From Acidobacteriota bacterium (lineage in GTDB: Bacteria > Acidobacteriota > Blastocatellia > Pyrinomonadales > Pyrinomonadaceae), in assembly GCA_016715115.1 (NCBI GenBank), contig JADKBM010000016.1:310001-374000 (forward strand): a stretch of 64,000 bases of DNA. The letters are read 5' to 3'. Position numbers and translations under genes: made by a program. Every line of letters starts with the position of its first letter. Positions within the stretch are counted from its first letter, which is position 1. Below, one piece after another: positions 34,951 to 43,128 of the stretch. Under the pieces are notes generated by a model. That model saw nothing but the letters and a program-made list of their open reading frames with translations, had not been told where the DNA came from and searched no databases.

Positions 34951-35508
34951 CTAGGCCGCCGCGCATTCCTCCAGACAGAGTCTGAGTTTCTGTTTGATGC
35001 GAACGATCCGCATCCGCAACGCAGTCTGAGAACTCGCGAATCGGTCCGCAAGCTGTTTGTGGAGATCGATCTTCGCGCGTTTTGCTTCCGAAAAATAGTC
35101 GAGGATCAGATTGCGGCTCTCCGTCGGTAGTTCGGCGAGGCATCTGTCGAGACACGCGTGTGACGGATCGGCGGTTTTTTCACGCGCGGCGGCGAGTTCA
35201 ACGTCGTCGATGCTGACGTGCTCTTTGCGCCGGCGGACGTGTTCGAGAAACACGTTGCGCGCAAATCCGTAAACATAAGCGAGTTTGTTTTCAACAACTT
35301 CCGATTCGATCTTGAGGCAAACGCGATTGATCGTATCGTCCGCCAGATGATCCGGATCGTTGCATTTCCGACCGTTGAAAAAGGTAATCAGGCGAAAACG
35401 AAGACGCTCGTACGCTTCGCCGGCGCGATCGCGGTCAGGATCGAGCCAACGCAAAAACGCCTCAAACTTCTCAGGCGTGACATCTTTCTTCGCGGAACCG
35501 TGAGCCAA
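34951..35508 (-). CDS. ECF-type RNA polymerase sigma factor
   Basis: 185 residues. Region 2 is recognisable as CNDPDHLADDTINRVCLKIE followed by AYVYGFARNVFLEHVRRR; region 4 follows a linker (LAELPTESRNLILDYF ... DRFASSQTALRMRIVRIKQK), giving the two-domain ECF layout. It would direct polymerase to a small regulon, probably including its own operon. It is followed by the CHAT gene with a 39-bp gap. No separate small anti-sigma gene is present, which fits the anti-sigma-like start of the CHAT protein. Confidence 0.85.
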   Translation of the reverse strand: MAHGSAKKDVTPEKFEAFLRWLDPDRDRAGEAYERLRFRLITFFNGRKCNDPDHLADDTINRVCLKIESEVVENKLAYVYGFARNVFLEHVRRRKEHVSIDDVELAAAREKTADPSHACLDRCLAELPTESRNLILDYFSEAKRAKIDLHKQLADRFASSQTALRMRIVRIKQKLRLCLEECAAA

Positions 35509-35632
35509 ACCTTTAGCCTCTGAAAACGGACATTATTTCGGGATGAATTCGAGTGTAAAGATAGCGTAGTTTCGCTTGCGAGACAAGACGGATCGAGACG
35601 GGAGCCGCAAATCAGGGACGGGCAAGGAGAGA

Positions 35633-35655
35633 AGGGCCGGCGTCACGCCGGCGCC
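35633..35655. repeat. GC-rich hairpin between uspA and the sigma gene
   Basis: GGGCCGGCGT and ACGCCGGCGCCC pair closely (35633-35655) in the 178-bp gap upstream of the sigma gene's start and downstream of the Usp stop. No T-run on either side. A repetitive palindrome or weak terminator. Confidence 0.4.
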
Positions 35656-35686
35656 CCTCACCCGTCGTTCTTCGATGTTCAACGGA

Positions 35687-36136
35687 TCAACCCCGGACGA
35701 CAAGAACCGAACACGGCGCGTGATGGATCACGAAGTCTGAGACCGATCCGAGCAGAACGCGGCTCAGGAAGCCGTAACCGTGCGATCCGACGACGATCAG
35801 ATCGGCGCCGAAGCGTTTCGCGGCTTCGACGATCTCTTCCTTGACGTTGCCGGTATACACTTCAGATTCGATCGTATAATCGCGTCCGCTGCATTTCTCG
35901 GCAATCAGCTGCTTGGCATCGTCAACCGCATTGCCCGCCTGCTTTCTGAGGTCGGCCGCGACCTCGGCGTAATACTGATTCGAAACGCCGAACGGTTCGG
36001 CGGCGATCGGAGTTACGTTCTCGACCGCCGAAATGATCATAATCTCTGTCCGGCCTTCCGGCGCGACGAAGTATGTGCATTTTTCGATCGCTTTTCGGCT
36101 ATATTCCGAGCCGTCGGTTGCAACGAGGATCTTCAT
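35687..36136 (-). CDS. Universal stress protein (UspA family)
   Basis: 149 residues from the ATG at 36136, with GGAGG 5 bases upstream. The UspA fold is clear: MKILVATDGSEYSRKAIEKC at the N-terminus and the ATP-binding signature near the C-terminus, GADLIVVGSHGYGFLSRVLL with GSVSDFVIHHAPCSVLVV. Usp proteins bind ATP and help survive nutrient, redox or other stress. The gene follows the DUF5335-like gene 23 bases downstream on the same strand, so the pair is probably one stress operon. Confidence 0.92.
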   Translation of the reverse strand: MKILVATDGSEYSRKAIEKCTYFVAPEGRTEIMIISAVENVTPIAAEPFGVSNQYYAEVAADLRKQAGNAVDDAKQLIAEKCSGRDYTIESEVYTGNVKEEIVEAAKRFGADLIVVGSHGYGFLSRVLLGSVSDFVIHHAPCSVLVVRG

Positions 36137-36159
36137 AATTACCTCCATCGGTTTCACTG

Positions 36160-36543
36160 TCACGAAGCCGCAACGATCTTGAAGGCCGTATAGCCGATAT
36201 ATACCGGCATTGGATCGACAAGCGACAGCAGGGTCTTTGTCCCGTTCGCCTCTTCGATCTCGAGCATTCCGCGAAATCCGCTTTCTTCATCGAGATAGCA
36301 GACCGCGACCGGTTCGTGAATCGTGTGCGTTTGATGCGCGTCGCCGACGCCGATCAGAATTTCGATCTCACTTCGGCCCGCCCGATTTTCAAACGTCACG
36401 CCTTTCAGCGCAAGTCCGTTTGAGAGGATCTGGTCGCCGATCGAATCCGAGATGATCTCGACCTTTGTCTCCCAACCGTACCGACGCCTGCTGAAATCGT
36501 TCAGGAATTCCGCCCATCTTTCTTTTGGTATGTCGAAAGTCAT
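36160..36543 (-). CDS. DUF5335-like protein
   Basis: 127 residues from 36543, with GGGAG 8 bases upstream. The N-terminus (FDIPKERWAEFLNDFSRRRY) and the following beta region (WETKVEIISDSIGDQILSNG, ALKGVTFENRA) look like DUF5335, a family often found beside stress proteins; this family call is from memory. No catalytic residues. It precedes uspA in the same direction. Confidence 0.7.
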   Translation of the reverse strand: MTFDIPKERWAEFLNDFSRRRYGWETKVEIISDSIGDQILSNGLALKGVTFENRAGRSEIEILIGVGDAHQTHTIHEPVAVCYLDEESGFRGMLEIEEANGTKTLLSLVDPMPVYIGYTAFKIVAAS

Positions 36544-36752
36544 TTCAGTTACTCCCTTATCTGCAATTAATTCATCGCAAGGGGCGTGCCGTTCGCAAAC
36601 CATTGTGAATACTGGACCGACGGTGCCGTCCAACGTTGATTTGAGTGATTTTCCAATGCCTGACGCGTATTTTTTCGCGCCTCAGCGGATTTTCTCGGTC
36701 GTTGTGCTGCCGACTGTTATAGGTTCCTGCTCGGCATCTTCAATCGGTCGGC

Positions 36753-37070
36753 TTAGCTAACGGCGCACTGCCACTGCGGGAAATCCGCGTTTCGCATCGC
36801 ATTTTCGTATGTCGGATCGGGAAGCGGATCGGGATCGGCGTTGTAGATCTTTTGACCGAGCGGTTCCGTTTCTTCGACCGAAGTCAGCCAGTCATTGTCG
36901 ATCTTGCGCCAGGTTACGGTCGTTCCGGTGACCGGATCAGAAGTCATCCAATGCGGGCCGGTCGCGCCTTCCTTGGCGATCACCGCCCCGCCGGCAAAGA
37001 TCTTCGTTTCCCACTTCGTCTCGTCCGGCTTGACCGGGATCCATATCCGGCGCTCGTCGGCGGATCCGGA
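36753..37070 (-). pseudogene. Detached C-terminal tail of an RHS-type protein
   Basis: The frame shows no usable start and is preceded in the same frame by the stop of the YCF48 fragment. It reads IFAGGAVIAKEGATGPHWMT, then VTGTTVTWRK, ETEPLGQ and DFPQWQCAVS before the stop. Those motifs match the tail of the RHS protein at 44859-48992 (KVFAGGTLIGTANA, VIGTTVRW, ETEPLGQ, FPQWQC). It is therefore a remnant of a second RHS gene, not an independent gene. Confidence 0.75.
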
Positions 37071-37802
37071 TTATTGCCTCTGCAAGGGCGAAATCTGAAA
37101 CTCCAATTTCTGCCAACTGAAGCCGCCGTTGGTCGTATGAAGCACAAGCTTATCCGAAAACGCCCAGCCATCCAATCCGGATGTGAACAGGATTCGGCTG
37201 AATTCGTAGGGTTCTACAAGCGGCAGCTTCGAGTTCAGTCCCCAAGAACTTCCGCCGTCCTCACTCTTGTAAATCCCATCCTTGGTCAACGCCCAGCCGT
37301 TATTTCTGTCGACGAAAACAAAATCCTTGAGTCGCAGCTTGCCTGAATTCCGAGTCGTCCATTTGTCGCCGCCATCATCTGTAAACAACAACTGGTCATC
37401 CACCGTTGTTGCCCAACCGACGTTTGAATCAATGAAAAATAATCTCTCAATCCGTTTGAACGGTTCTTTTGACAGAAGTCTCCAAATCACCCCGTTGTCC
37501 GTAGTTTTCAACAAAACCCTTTCCGAACCTCGACTCTGGAAGTTATTGCCGAGAATCCAACCAACGTTCTGTTTTGTGAACAGAATATCCACTAAGTCGA
37601 ATTTCTTGTTGCTGGCTTGTTTCTGCCATGTTCTTCCACCATCATGCGTCACAACGATCAAACCATCGGCTCCGATTGCCCATCCGGTCCCGGCATCGAC
37701 GAATTTGACCGTTTCGAATGAATTGTTCCTGATCGTTCCAAAATCGACCTCAACAAGCTTATGCCGCTCAACTTTGACTATTGCGTGACCCCAGGATTTT
37801 AG
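37071..37802 (-). pseudogene. YCF48/BNR-type beta-propeller fragment without a start
   Basis: Open from 37802, just after an in-frame TGA, to the stop at 37071, about 243 codons, with no ATG near the beginning; the first internal candidates are within the fold. At least five YCF48/BNR units are seen, each with 'T.DGG..W' (VVTHDGGRTWQKQ, LFTDDGGDKWTTRN, YKSEDGGSSWGLN, LHTTNGGFSWQKL). The family covers sialidase-like and photosystem-assembly propellers. It is flanked by RHS fragments and probably was carried in with them. Confidence 0.7.
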
Positions 37803-37883
37803 TCAGATGAGAGGCCGACCCTGAAGGGGTCGAAGGTAAGTCGTTGATTGTTCGACCCTTGCAACATCATAATGTCGCGGTGT

Positions 37884-38114
37884 TCAACAAACGGCCGTAC
37901 TCGTTTCTTTCGCTTTGCCGCACACTACTTTTTTTCTTGTCTCGACATCTGCTTTAGTCTTCCATCCGTAATCTGGAGCGTCGATTTTCTTCGCTTTCGA
38001 ATACGCACGGGCGAGGTCACGATCGTCAAACGCAAACGCTCCGGCTTGATGCATTGCTTCGTTGAGGGCGTCTTCAGCCCTACCGCCAGCAATTCCCGTT
38101 GGGACCGAGCCCAT
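37884..38114 (-). CDS. Small orphan ORF in the RHS graveyard
   Basis: 76 residues from the ATG at 38114, preceded in frame by a stop. Helical and charged (EDALNEAMHQAGAFAFDDRD, YSKAKKIDAPDYGWKTKADV), ending KKVVCGKAKETSTAVC. It resembles the kind of segment found in RHS C-terminal regions, but no family is recognised. Either a small gene or another fragment. Confidence 0.4.
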   Translation of the reverse strand: MGSVPTGIAGGRAEDALNEAMHQAGAFAFDDRDLARAYSKAKKIDAPDYGWKTKADVETRKKVVCGKAKETSTAVC

Positions 38115-38167
38115 TCGATTCGACGCCCATCAATCCAGGATTTGAGACGGTTGCTTTGACCGCAACC

Positions 38168-38977
38168 TTAACTGCAGAACGGGCGTGGACGAGGCTGTGC
38201 CGGTGGATAGCCAACCGGGACGGCAAATGTCTCAAACTCAAGTTTGCATCGAATGCCGCCGAATATGATCGTCACCAGATTCTTATCGATTCCGTTCTGG
38301 CCCTTGAGATAGTTTTTCGTCTCTTCAACCAATCGATCTGCTGCGGCCCGATCCGATTTCGGCGCATATACAAAAATGAAAACTTGTCGCGGTCTCGATT
38401 CACGCGTATACGCTAACGACAGGTAAAGGGCGTCCGGATTCCAGCGATCCGGTCGAGAAACTTCTCCACTCTGATAAGGATAATAGTGATCTGCGGCCGG
38501 ATCGTATTTGGGAAAACCCGGACAACGTAGACTCGCTTCGCCTGATCTCGGAACAATCCGTACGGCATGAATCCGGGGTTTTTCGAATTCGTACCGCATT
38601 TCGTAATCGAGTCCGGTGCTTCGGTTAATAAAGTACTTGCTCGAGTCCAGTCCGAAAGATTCAAATTGCTTGTCACCCGACGGATCAAAGTAAGTGATCT
38701 CTCTTGGGTAGATCTTGAGCAACACGAGTGTCCCGGTCGGCACGTTCCATCCGTACTCATCACACGGTCCGGTCGCGAATGTTGCTTTGATTACGGACTT
38801 TGATGTCTCAAACACGGCATCCGCTGACGGAACCCCCGGCAATGCAAATTTGCGGGCGATCTCTTCCCGAGTTGAAATAAGCGGAACGATTCCAGGAAAG
38901 ACTTCAGCGGGAGCCTGTGCAAATGAGTTTGAAAACAGGCAAAATGCACTTACGGCAAAGACGATTAGCGACAACAT
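38168..38977 (-). CDS. Exported protein, paralogue of 39797-40759
   Basis: The start at 38977 is chosen because the signal peptide (MLSLIVFAVSAFCLFSNSFA) begins there; the ATG at 39022 would add 15 residues from a 45-bp duplication. 269 residues. The mature part shares a pattern with the protein at 39797: a GWNV turn, a Y/F-rich central region, 'RCxGFPxYxPxxDxY' (here LRCPGFPKYDPAADHYYP), and a late 'F.GGxRxKxExETF' (FGGIRCKLEFETF). No catalytic motif. Each paralogue lies next to a metallopeptidase tip, so it may be an export-targeted partner or immunity-like protein; that is inference. Confidence 0.65.
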   Translation of the reverse strand: MLSLIVFAVSAFCLFSNSFAQAPAEVFPGIVPLISTREEIARKFALPGVPSADAVFETSKSVIKATFATGPCDEYGWNVPTGTLVLLKIYPREITYFDPSGDKQFESFGLDSSKYFINRSTGLDYEMRYEFEKPRIHAVRIVPRSGEASLRCPGFPKYDPAADHYYPYQSGEVSRPDRWNPDALYLSLAYTRESRPRQVFIFVYAPKSDRAAADRLVEETKNYLKGQNGIDKNLVTIIFGGIRCKLEFETFAVPVGYPPAQPRPRPFCS

Positions 38978-39064
38978 TACTTTATCGGTTATCGAATTTC
39001 TCAACATATGTACCAACCTCATTACTTTATCGGTTATCGAATTTCTCAACATATGTACCAACCT
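38975..39064. repeat. 45-bp tandem duplication across a gene junction
   Basis: Copies at 38975-39019 and 39020-39064 are identical. The unit covers the end of the metallopeptidase gene (KFDNR and its stop) and the start codon of the next gene, so two start codons and two copies of the junction exist. 45 is divisible by 3, so the distal start remains in frame with the signal peptide. Confidence 0.95.
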
Positions 39065-39815
39065 CACAGTACTTTGCAACAAGTCGTTCAAGACCGGAAA
39101 CCGAAGGATCGACTATCTTCGCCGCAGCATCCATCTCAACGTGGTCGAAATAGCGATTCGTCCCCGCAGCATGCAACAGTTCGTGGATTAGGATACCCAA
39201 CAGGGCTCGCCTCGCCTGTTGAATTCTTCGTGGAGTGCACTCAGTGAATGTCCGCGGATAAACACCGACATATATGAACGCATTGATCAAGAAATTGCTG
39301 CCCTTGTCATACGAAGCGTGAGTTGATCCGCCTCCTCCTGCCGGGAACTCGGTTCCGGGGTCGATTTTGTCAACGAGCGCCGCAAACCCGGTTTCGTCCA
39401 AGTCGAACGAGAAGCCGCCTCGCTTTTGACCCGCAATTGCGTCGAACAAATCCAAGATGGATTTCGCCCTCAATGAATTCTGGACACCGAGGGCCTTTTT
39501 TAGATTTTCATCGCTCAGTTTCAGGTTACTCAATACAGCATCAAGCTTGGACGCACATTCACCATTACCAAGAGTTCCAACTAGCTGGTTTCGTGCATCT
39601 TGAAGTCCATTGAAGGCAATAGTAACACTAGAAAATGCGGTGTCAGGTTCCACCCATTCCGTTTCAAGCGGTTCCGGATCGGCCTTGATGTTCAAAATCC
39701 CGAGATTTCCGATGTTTTGAAGCTCTTCATCGTCGTCGCCGATGTGTTCTCCAGTCTCTTTGGTCGATTTCCGGGTTGCGCCGAGCGTGAAGTTCATCAA
39801 ACGGCTGTACGCCAT
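39027..39815 (-). CDS. HExxH metallopeptidase 'tip' protein (RHS-associated type)
   Basis: 262 residues from the ATG at 39815. The zinc motif HELLHAAG lies near residue 215 (LLGILIHELLHAAGTNRYFD), with a later D/E-rich helix (EMDAAAKIVD) that could supply the third ligand. No signal peptide. The same frame is open for 20 more codons upstream of the ATG without a stop, and its beginning overlaps the end of the preceding gene by 19 bp in another frame, which suggests an N-terminal truncation of a larger protein. It resembles in layout the HELAH protein at 42214. Likely a displaced polymorphic-toxin tip. Confidence 0.65.
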   Translation of the reverse strand: MAYSRLMNFTLGATRKSTKETGEHIGDDDEELQNIGNLGILNIKADPEPLETEWVEPDTAFSSVTIAFNGLQDARNQLVGTLGNGECASKLDAVLSNLKLSDENLKKALGVQNSLRAKSILDLFDAIAGQKRGGFSFDLDETGFAALVDKIDPGTEFPAGGGGSTHASYDKGSNFLINAFIYVGVYPRTFTECTPRRIQQARRALLGILIHELLHAAGTNRYFDHVEMDAAAKIVDPSVSGLERLVAKYCEVGTYVEKFDNR

Positions 39816-40759
39816 CTGATAGCTAGTCGCTGAACGGGCGGGACCCGATTGAAGTTGCCGGGCCGCGGATCACGTGAGATGGGGGGAAACAACAAGATGC
39901 GACAAGTTAAAGGTGATTTCGTCGGCGAATTAGACCAAGTCTTTCGAATCTTCTTGGTTACCGGGTATAGCGGCCGGGCAACCGGAGGCGACCATCTTGG
40001 ATCAAGGACGAAGGTTTCTATCTCGATCTCATCCCGGAATCCGCCCACAACGACCTCAACGGGCTGAGTTTTGATCGATCTCAGAGCCCATGCAACGTAT
40101 TTCTCAAGCTCCCGCGTTACCTCGCTGCATTTTGCCGTGCGTCGTTTCCCGCAATAAACGAAAACATAGCCTCTTTTTGACGGGGTAGCGCGGAGCGCGG
40201 CGACGGTCATTGGTATCTCAATGGTAAAGTCCGCGTTTCCGGGGATCGTGATTTTCTCGGTCTTCGGATATCGATCCGAAACCGGATTGTAGGTGGGAAA
40301 ACCCTTGCAACGGGGCGTAGGCTCGCTGAGTGGCGGTACTTTGATGATTGAGACGACGTACTCAGCGCTTGGATCAAGTTCATATGTCAGTCCGCTCACC
40401 TCATCAAAGAAGAACTGCTGCGCGATATCGTTTGTGTAAGGGAAGTACCTTCCAGTTCGAATGTCATCCGGCGGTTTCACGAAATTCGAGTCGTATTCCA
40501 GCCGAACGCTGGAGACGACATCCGGTTCAACGTTCCAGCCTTCCTCGCAGCGTTTTGTGATGAAAGAGACGGTGAATCGACCGCTTTCCGTTGGAATTTT
40601 GACTGACCACTTGTTTGATCCGGAAACAGGAAAACGACGCTCGATCTCGAGCCGCTTCGTTTTGAGCAATTTGACTTGAAGCGGCTCAAACTGTGCGTGA
40701 ACAGTGCCGGTAACGCCAACGAATAATAGGATTACAATCAGAATCGTTGTGATTTTCAT
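39797..40759 (-). CDS. Exported protein, paralogue of 38168-38977
   Basis: 320 residues with a signal peptide (LIVILLFVGVTGTVHAQ). The region GWNVEPDVVSSVRLEYDSNF, the block RCKGFPTYNPVSDRYPK and the late GGFRDEIEIETF align with the 38168 protein. The last 45 residues (RILLFPPISRDPRPGNFNRV onward) are not shared, are compositionally different and overlap the following gene, so the original C-terminus was probably lost by recombination. The start overlaps the preceding stop by ATGA. Confidence 0.65.
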   Translation of the reverse strand: MKITTILIVILLFVGVTGTVHAQFEPLQVKLLKTKRLEIERRFPVSGSNKWSVKIPTESGRFTVSFITKRCEEGWNVEPDVVSSVRLEYDSNFVKPPDDIRTGRYFPYTNDIAQQFFFDEVSGLTYELDPSAEYVVSIIKVPPLSEPTPRCKGFPTYNPVSDRYPKTEKITIPGNADFTIEIPMTVAALRATPSKRGYVFVYCGKRRTAKCSEVTRELEKYVAWALRSIKTQPVEVVVGGFRDEIEIETFVLDPRWSPPVARPLYPVTKKIRKTWSNSPTKSPLTCRILLFPPISRDPRPGNFNRVPPVQRLAIRWRTAV

Positions 40760-41331
40760 ATTTCCTCGAGAAGACGATCAAAGCCCACAGTGTTTCCTGA
40801 GAAAACTCCCAAAGACCGGTGCTTCTTGCTCATCTGTTCTTGGCGTGCCCGTCCTGACTGACGCATAAGAACGTGGATTCCGGGAGTTAAACGACTCTTC
40901 AAGAATGGGATTCGGACCAGTAGTTCCTCGGAGTACGTCTGTTTACCAGAGATCGTCGCGAAATCGTCAATCGAAAAAGTCGGTTCCGCTCTCGTGTTAT
41001 CCGTCAAGACAGACACGCTGCTGTTTAGTTCAAATTCCTTCTTGCGGGCTTCCGCCTCAGATTTTGAAATCCAGAAATGTGAAGCTGAAACCCATCCTTT
41101 GTAGATAAAAATGGGGATCGTCCCATCATTGGAAAATGTCAACTTTAGCTTAAACTCAAGGGTCGAAACCTCTTCATCTCCGCTCTCAATCGACTTCTTA
41201 TCCAGTGATTCGGTGCGAATCTCTACATTCTCCGCGGCATTCCGCGCCGGAAAGGGGCTCTGGCTCCAGACCGAATTGGCTAATACCAGGATTGCAATCA
41301 AGCAAAGAAAATACATTACGGCAATTTTCAT
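40756..41331 (-). CDS. Exported hypothetical protein in the RHS-linked cluster
   Basis: 191 residues with a signal peptide (YFLCLIAILVLANSVWSQ). Beta-rich mature part (STLEFKLKLTFSNDGTIPIF, then SEELLVRIPFLKSR). No known family recognised. It is coupled to the following paralogue gene by a 4-bp overlap and follows the carboxypeptidase-regulatory-like gene after 128 bases. Confidence 0.65.
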   Translation of the reverse strand: MKIAVMYFLCLIAILVLANSVWSQSPFPARNAAENVEIRTESLDKKSIESGDEEVSTLEFKLKLTFSNDGTIPIFIYKGWVSASHFWISKSEAEARKKEFELNSSVSVLTDNTRAEPTFSIDDFATISGKQTYSEELLVRIPFLKSRLTPGIHVLMRQSGRARQEQMSKKHRSLGVFSGNTVGFDRLLEEI

Positions 41332-41459
41332 ACTTCCTCCGGGGATCGGGTTCTACTCCTCATATGCGACACCTACGCTCTCAATACCTCACTTGAACCG
41401 AATCGGCGATGCCAATGATCCCGCCTGCAATCCTTTCGTAAATGACAACCCATTTCACT

Positions 41460-42197
41460 CTAGAATGGTGACAACTCGACGGCCAGTTGAGGCGTTTCCT
41501 TATCTCTAGCGATTACGAACTTCGGCGTTTTGCCGAGGATTTTCGGATATAGCGCGTTTCTTGAATAGACGTATTTCTGAAACTCAAAACTCCACTCTCC
41601 CTCGGGAAGCATTATTCGCATCTCAGAGGATTCGACATCCGCGTTGGATTCAATCGACGGGGCGAAGCTCTCCTGATAAACCAAGCGTCCTTTCTTGTCC
41701 AGTAGCCGGACCCACAGTTTCTCCCAATCGGAAGCTGTCAGATTCCTTCGGCGAAGGGCAAGCTTAACGTGCACATCTCCGAACCAATACTGAACGGGTA
41801 CGTCGCCGACGTCAAACGTCTCCGATTTGCCGATATCGATCCTTTTTCCGACGTAAAACTGATCCATCTTAAAAACATTCATATACGGCGGATAGATCAA
41901 AAAAGCGTCTATGTGTGTTCTCGGCTTCGAAACGCTCGTGTAAAGGAAGAGGCTTTCCTGAATAGGGCCCGCAAACGTAATTCGAAATCTCCCGTTCTCT
42001 CCGCTCTCGCCCGAGGCTAACGGGAAGCCACCAAAGCGTCCGATGTTGACGTCTGCTCCGCATACTGGTTCACCATTCGTTCCGACAACTCGACCAGTCA
42101 ATGTTGTGATATTCAACGGATAAGCAATTGTGCTTAAGAACGAGATTGCCAGAATCAGATGAATACGTCGGAGATATGAAATAGCCGAGTTCCTCAT
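41460..42197 (-). CDS. Exported protein with carboxypeptidase-regulatory-like (Ig-like) domain
   Basis: The start at 42197 gives a signal peptide (MRNSAISYLRRIHLILAISF) and 245 residues; ATGs at 42227 and 42347 are possible but overlap the upstream gene, and none has a good ribosome site. After cleavage comes a regulatory-like beta sandwich (TGRVVGTNGEPVCGADVNIG, SGENGRFRITFAG), then a unique part ending in QLAVELSPF. No catalytic residues. It lies directly after the HELAH metallopeptidase and may be its partner. Confidence 0.6.
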   Translation of the reverse strand: MRNSAISYLRRIHLILAISFLSTIAYPLNITTLTGRVVGTNGEPVCGADVNIGRFGGFPLASGESGENGRFRITFAGPIQESLFLYTSVSKPRTHIDAFLIYPPYMNVFKMDQFYVGKRIDIGKSETFDVGDVPVQYWFGDVHVKLALRRRNLTASDWEKLWVRLLDKKGRLVYQESFAPSIESNADVESSEMRIMLPEGEWSFEFQKYVYSRNALYPKILGKTPKFVIARDKETPQLAVELSPF

Positions 42198-42213
42198 TGG
42201 TCTAGTGTTCAAA

Positions 42214-43128
42214 TTAGCTTTCAGCATTCCTAGTCCGATTTGCGATTGCATCAATTTCCTTCTTACAATCTCCATTTCCCTCTCCTGTATCCTTAATTTT
42301 ATTGGTATTCGAGCTGCTTTTACTGGAATCTCCGCCATCGTCTTCAATCAACGTGTTCCCCGGATAAGGCTTGTAAATCATATGGGCGAGTTCATGTAAG
42401 ATCTGCAGAATTCGAGACTCAAAGGTGTTCGCGTCATATCCGCCGATTTTCGCACGAGATTGCCCGTTGAAGAATGGTCCTCTTTGCTCTATTCGAACCC
42501 TTCCGAACACTCGAAATCCAGTATTTACTCCATACCCCTTCTGTCTTCGGCCGTTTGAATCGTAGTAGGTGGTTTTCGAATCGCCGGTATCATCCATTCG
42601 GATGCCGGCGTAGTCGTTATCCGCAAATGAAGTCACGTTTGCACCGATAAGTTGCCTTTTCAAACGATAGAATGCGAACAATGCGGGACCGCCAAAGAAC
42701 CTCGAACACTGACTGTCACCCCACAAAATTTCTTCCACCGCATCGAGTGCTTGGTTGGCTCGCTGGAGCTGATCACCGTCATCGATTGGCGGAGATCCAT
42801 CACTCGCATCTTTGAAATCTTCGGGAATTGTCGAATCGCCGCAGCGGATGTTGACTCGGTTGTTTTCGAGGTCAACGTCGCCGTCGCAGTTGTCGGGATT
42901 CTGGGTCGGTACGGTCGTCGCGCCGTCGGCGATCTGGTCGATCGGTTTTGCCGTCGAATGCGTCGCCTGATGCGTGACGGTGCCGGGCATGTCCCGCGCG
43001 GAATCGGGCGGCGGGTCATTGACGTGAATGAACGACGGATCGCCGTCCTTCTTGTTCGGGTCCCAGATCGATTTGATGCTCGTTCCGTTGAGCGAGCTTT
43101 CGATCTCTTCACGGATCCGACATTCCAT
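42214..43128 (-). CDS. HExxH metallopeptidase tip severed from an RHS protein by an IS
   Basis: 304 residues. The zinc motif HELAH lies at about residue 245 (ILQILHELAHMIYKPYPG), with a D-rich region after it (LIEDDGGDSSKS). No signal peptide. The ATG at 43128 directly abuts the IS inverted repeat. If the IS is removed, the RHS end (FPQWQCD) joins MECRIREEIESS in frame, so this is most probably the former C-terminal toxin domain of the RHS protein at 44859. Whether it is still translated from 43128 is unknown. Confidence 0.65.
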   Translation of the reverse strand: MECRIREEIESSLNGTSIKSIWDPNKKDGDPSFIHVNDPPPDSARDMPGTVTHQATHSTAKPIDQIADGATTVPTQNPDNCDGDVDLENNRVNIRCGDSTIPEDFKDASDGSPPIDDGDQLQRANQALDAVEEILWGDSQCSRFFGGPALFAFYRLKRQLIGANVTSFADNDYAGIRMDDTGDSKTTYYDSNGRRQKGYGVNTGFRVFGRVRIEQRGPFFNGQSRAKIGGYDANTFESRILQILHELAHMIYKPYPGNTLIEDDGGDSSKSSSNTNKIKDTGEGNGDCKKEIDAIANRTRNAES

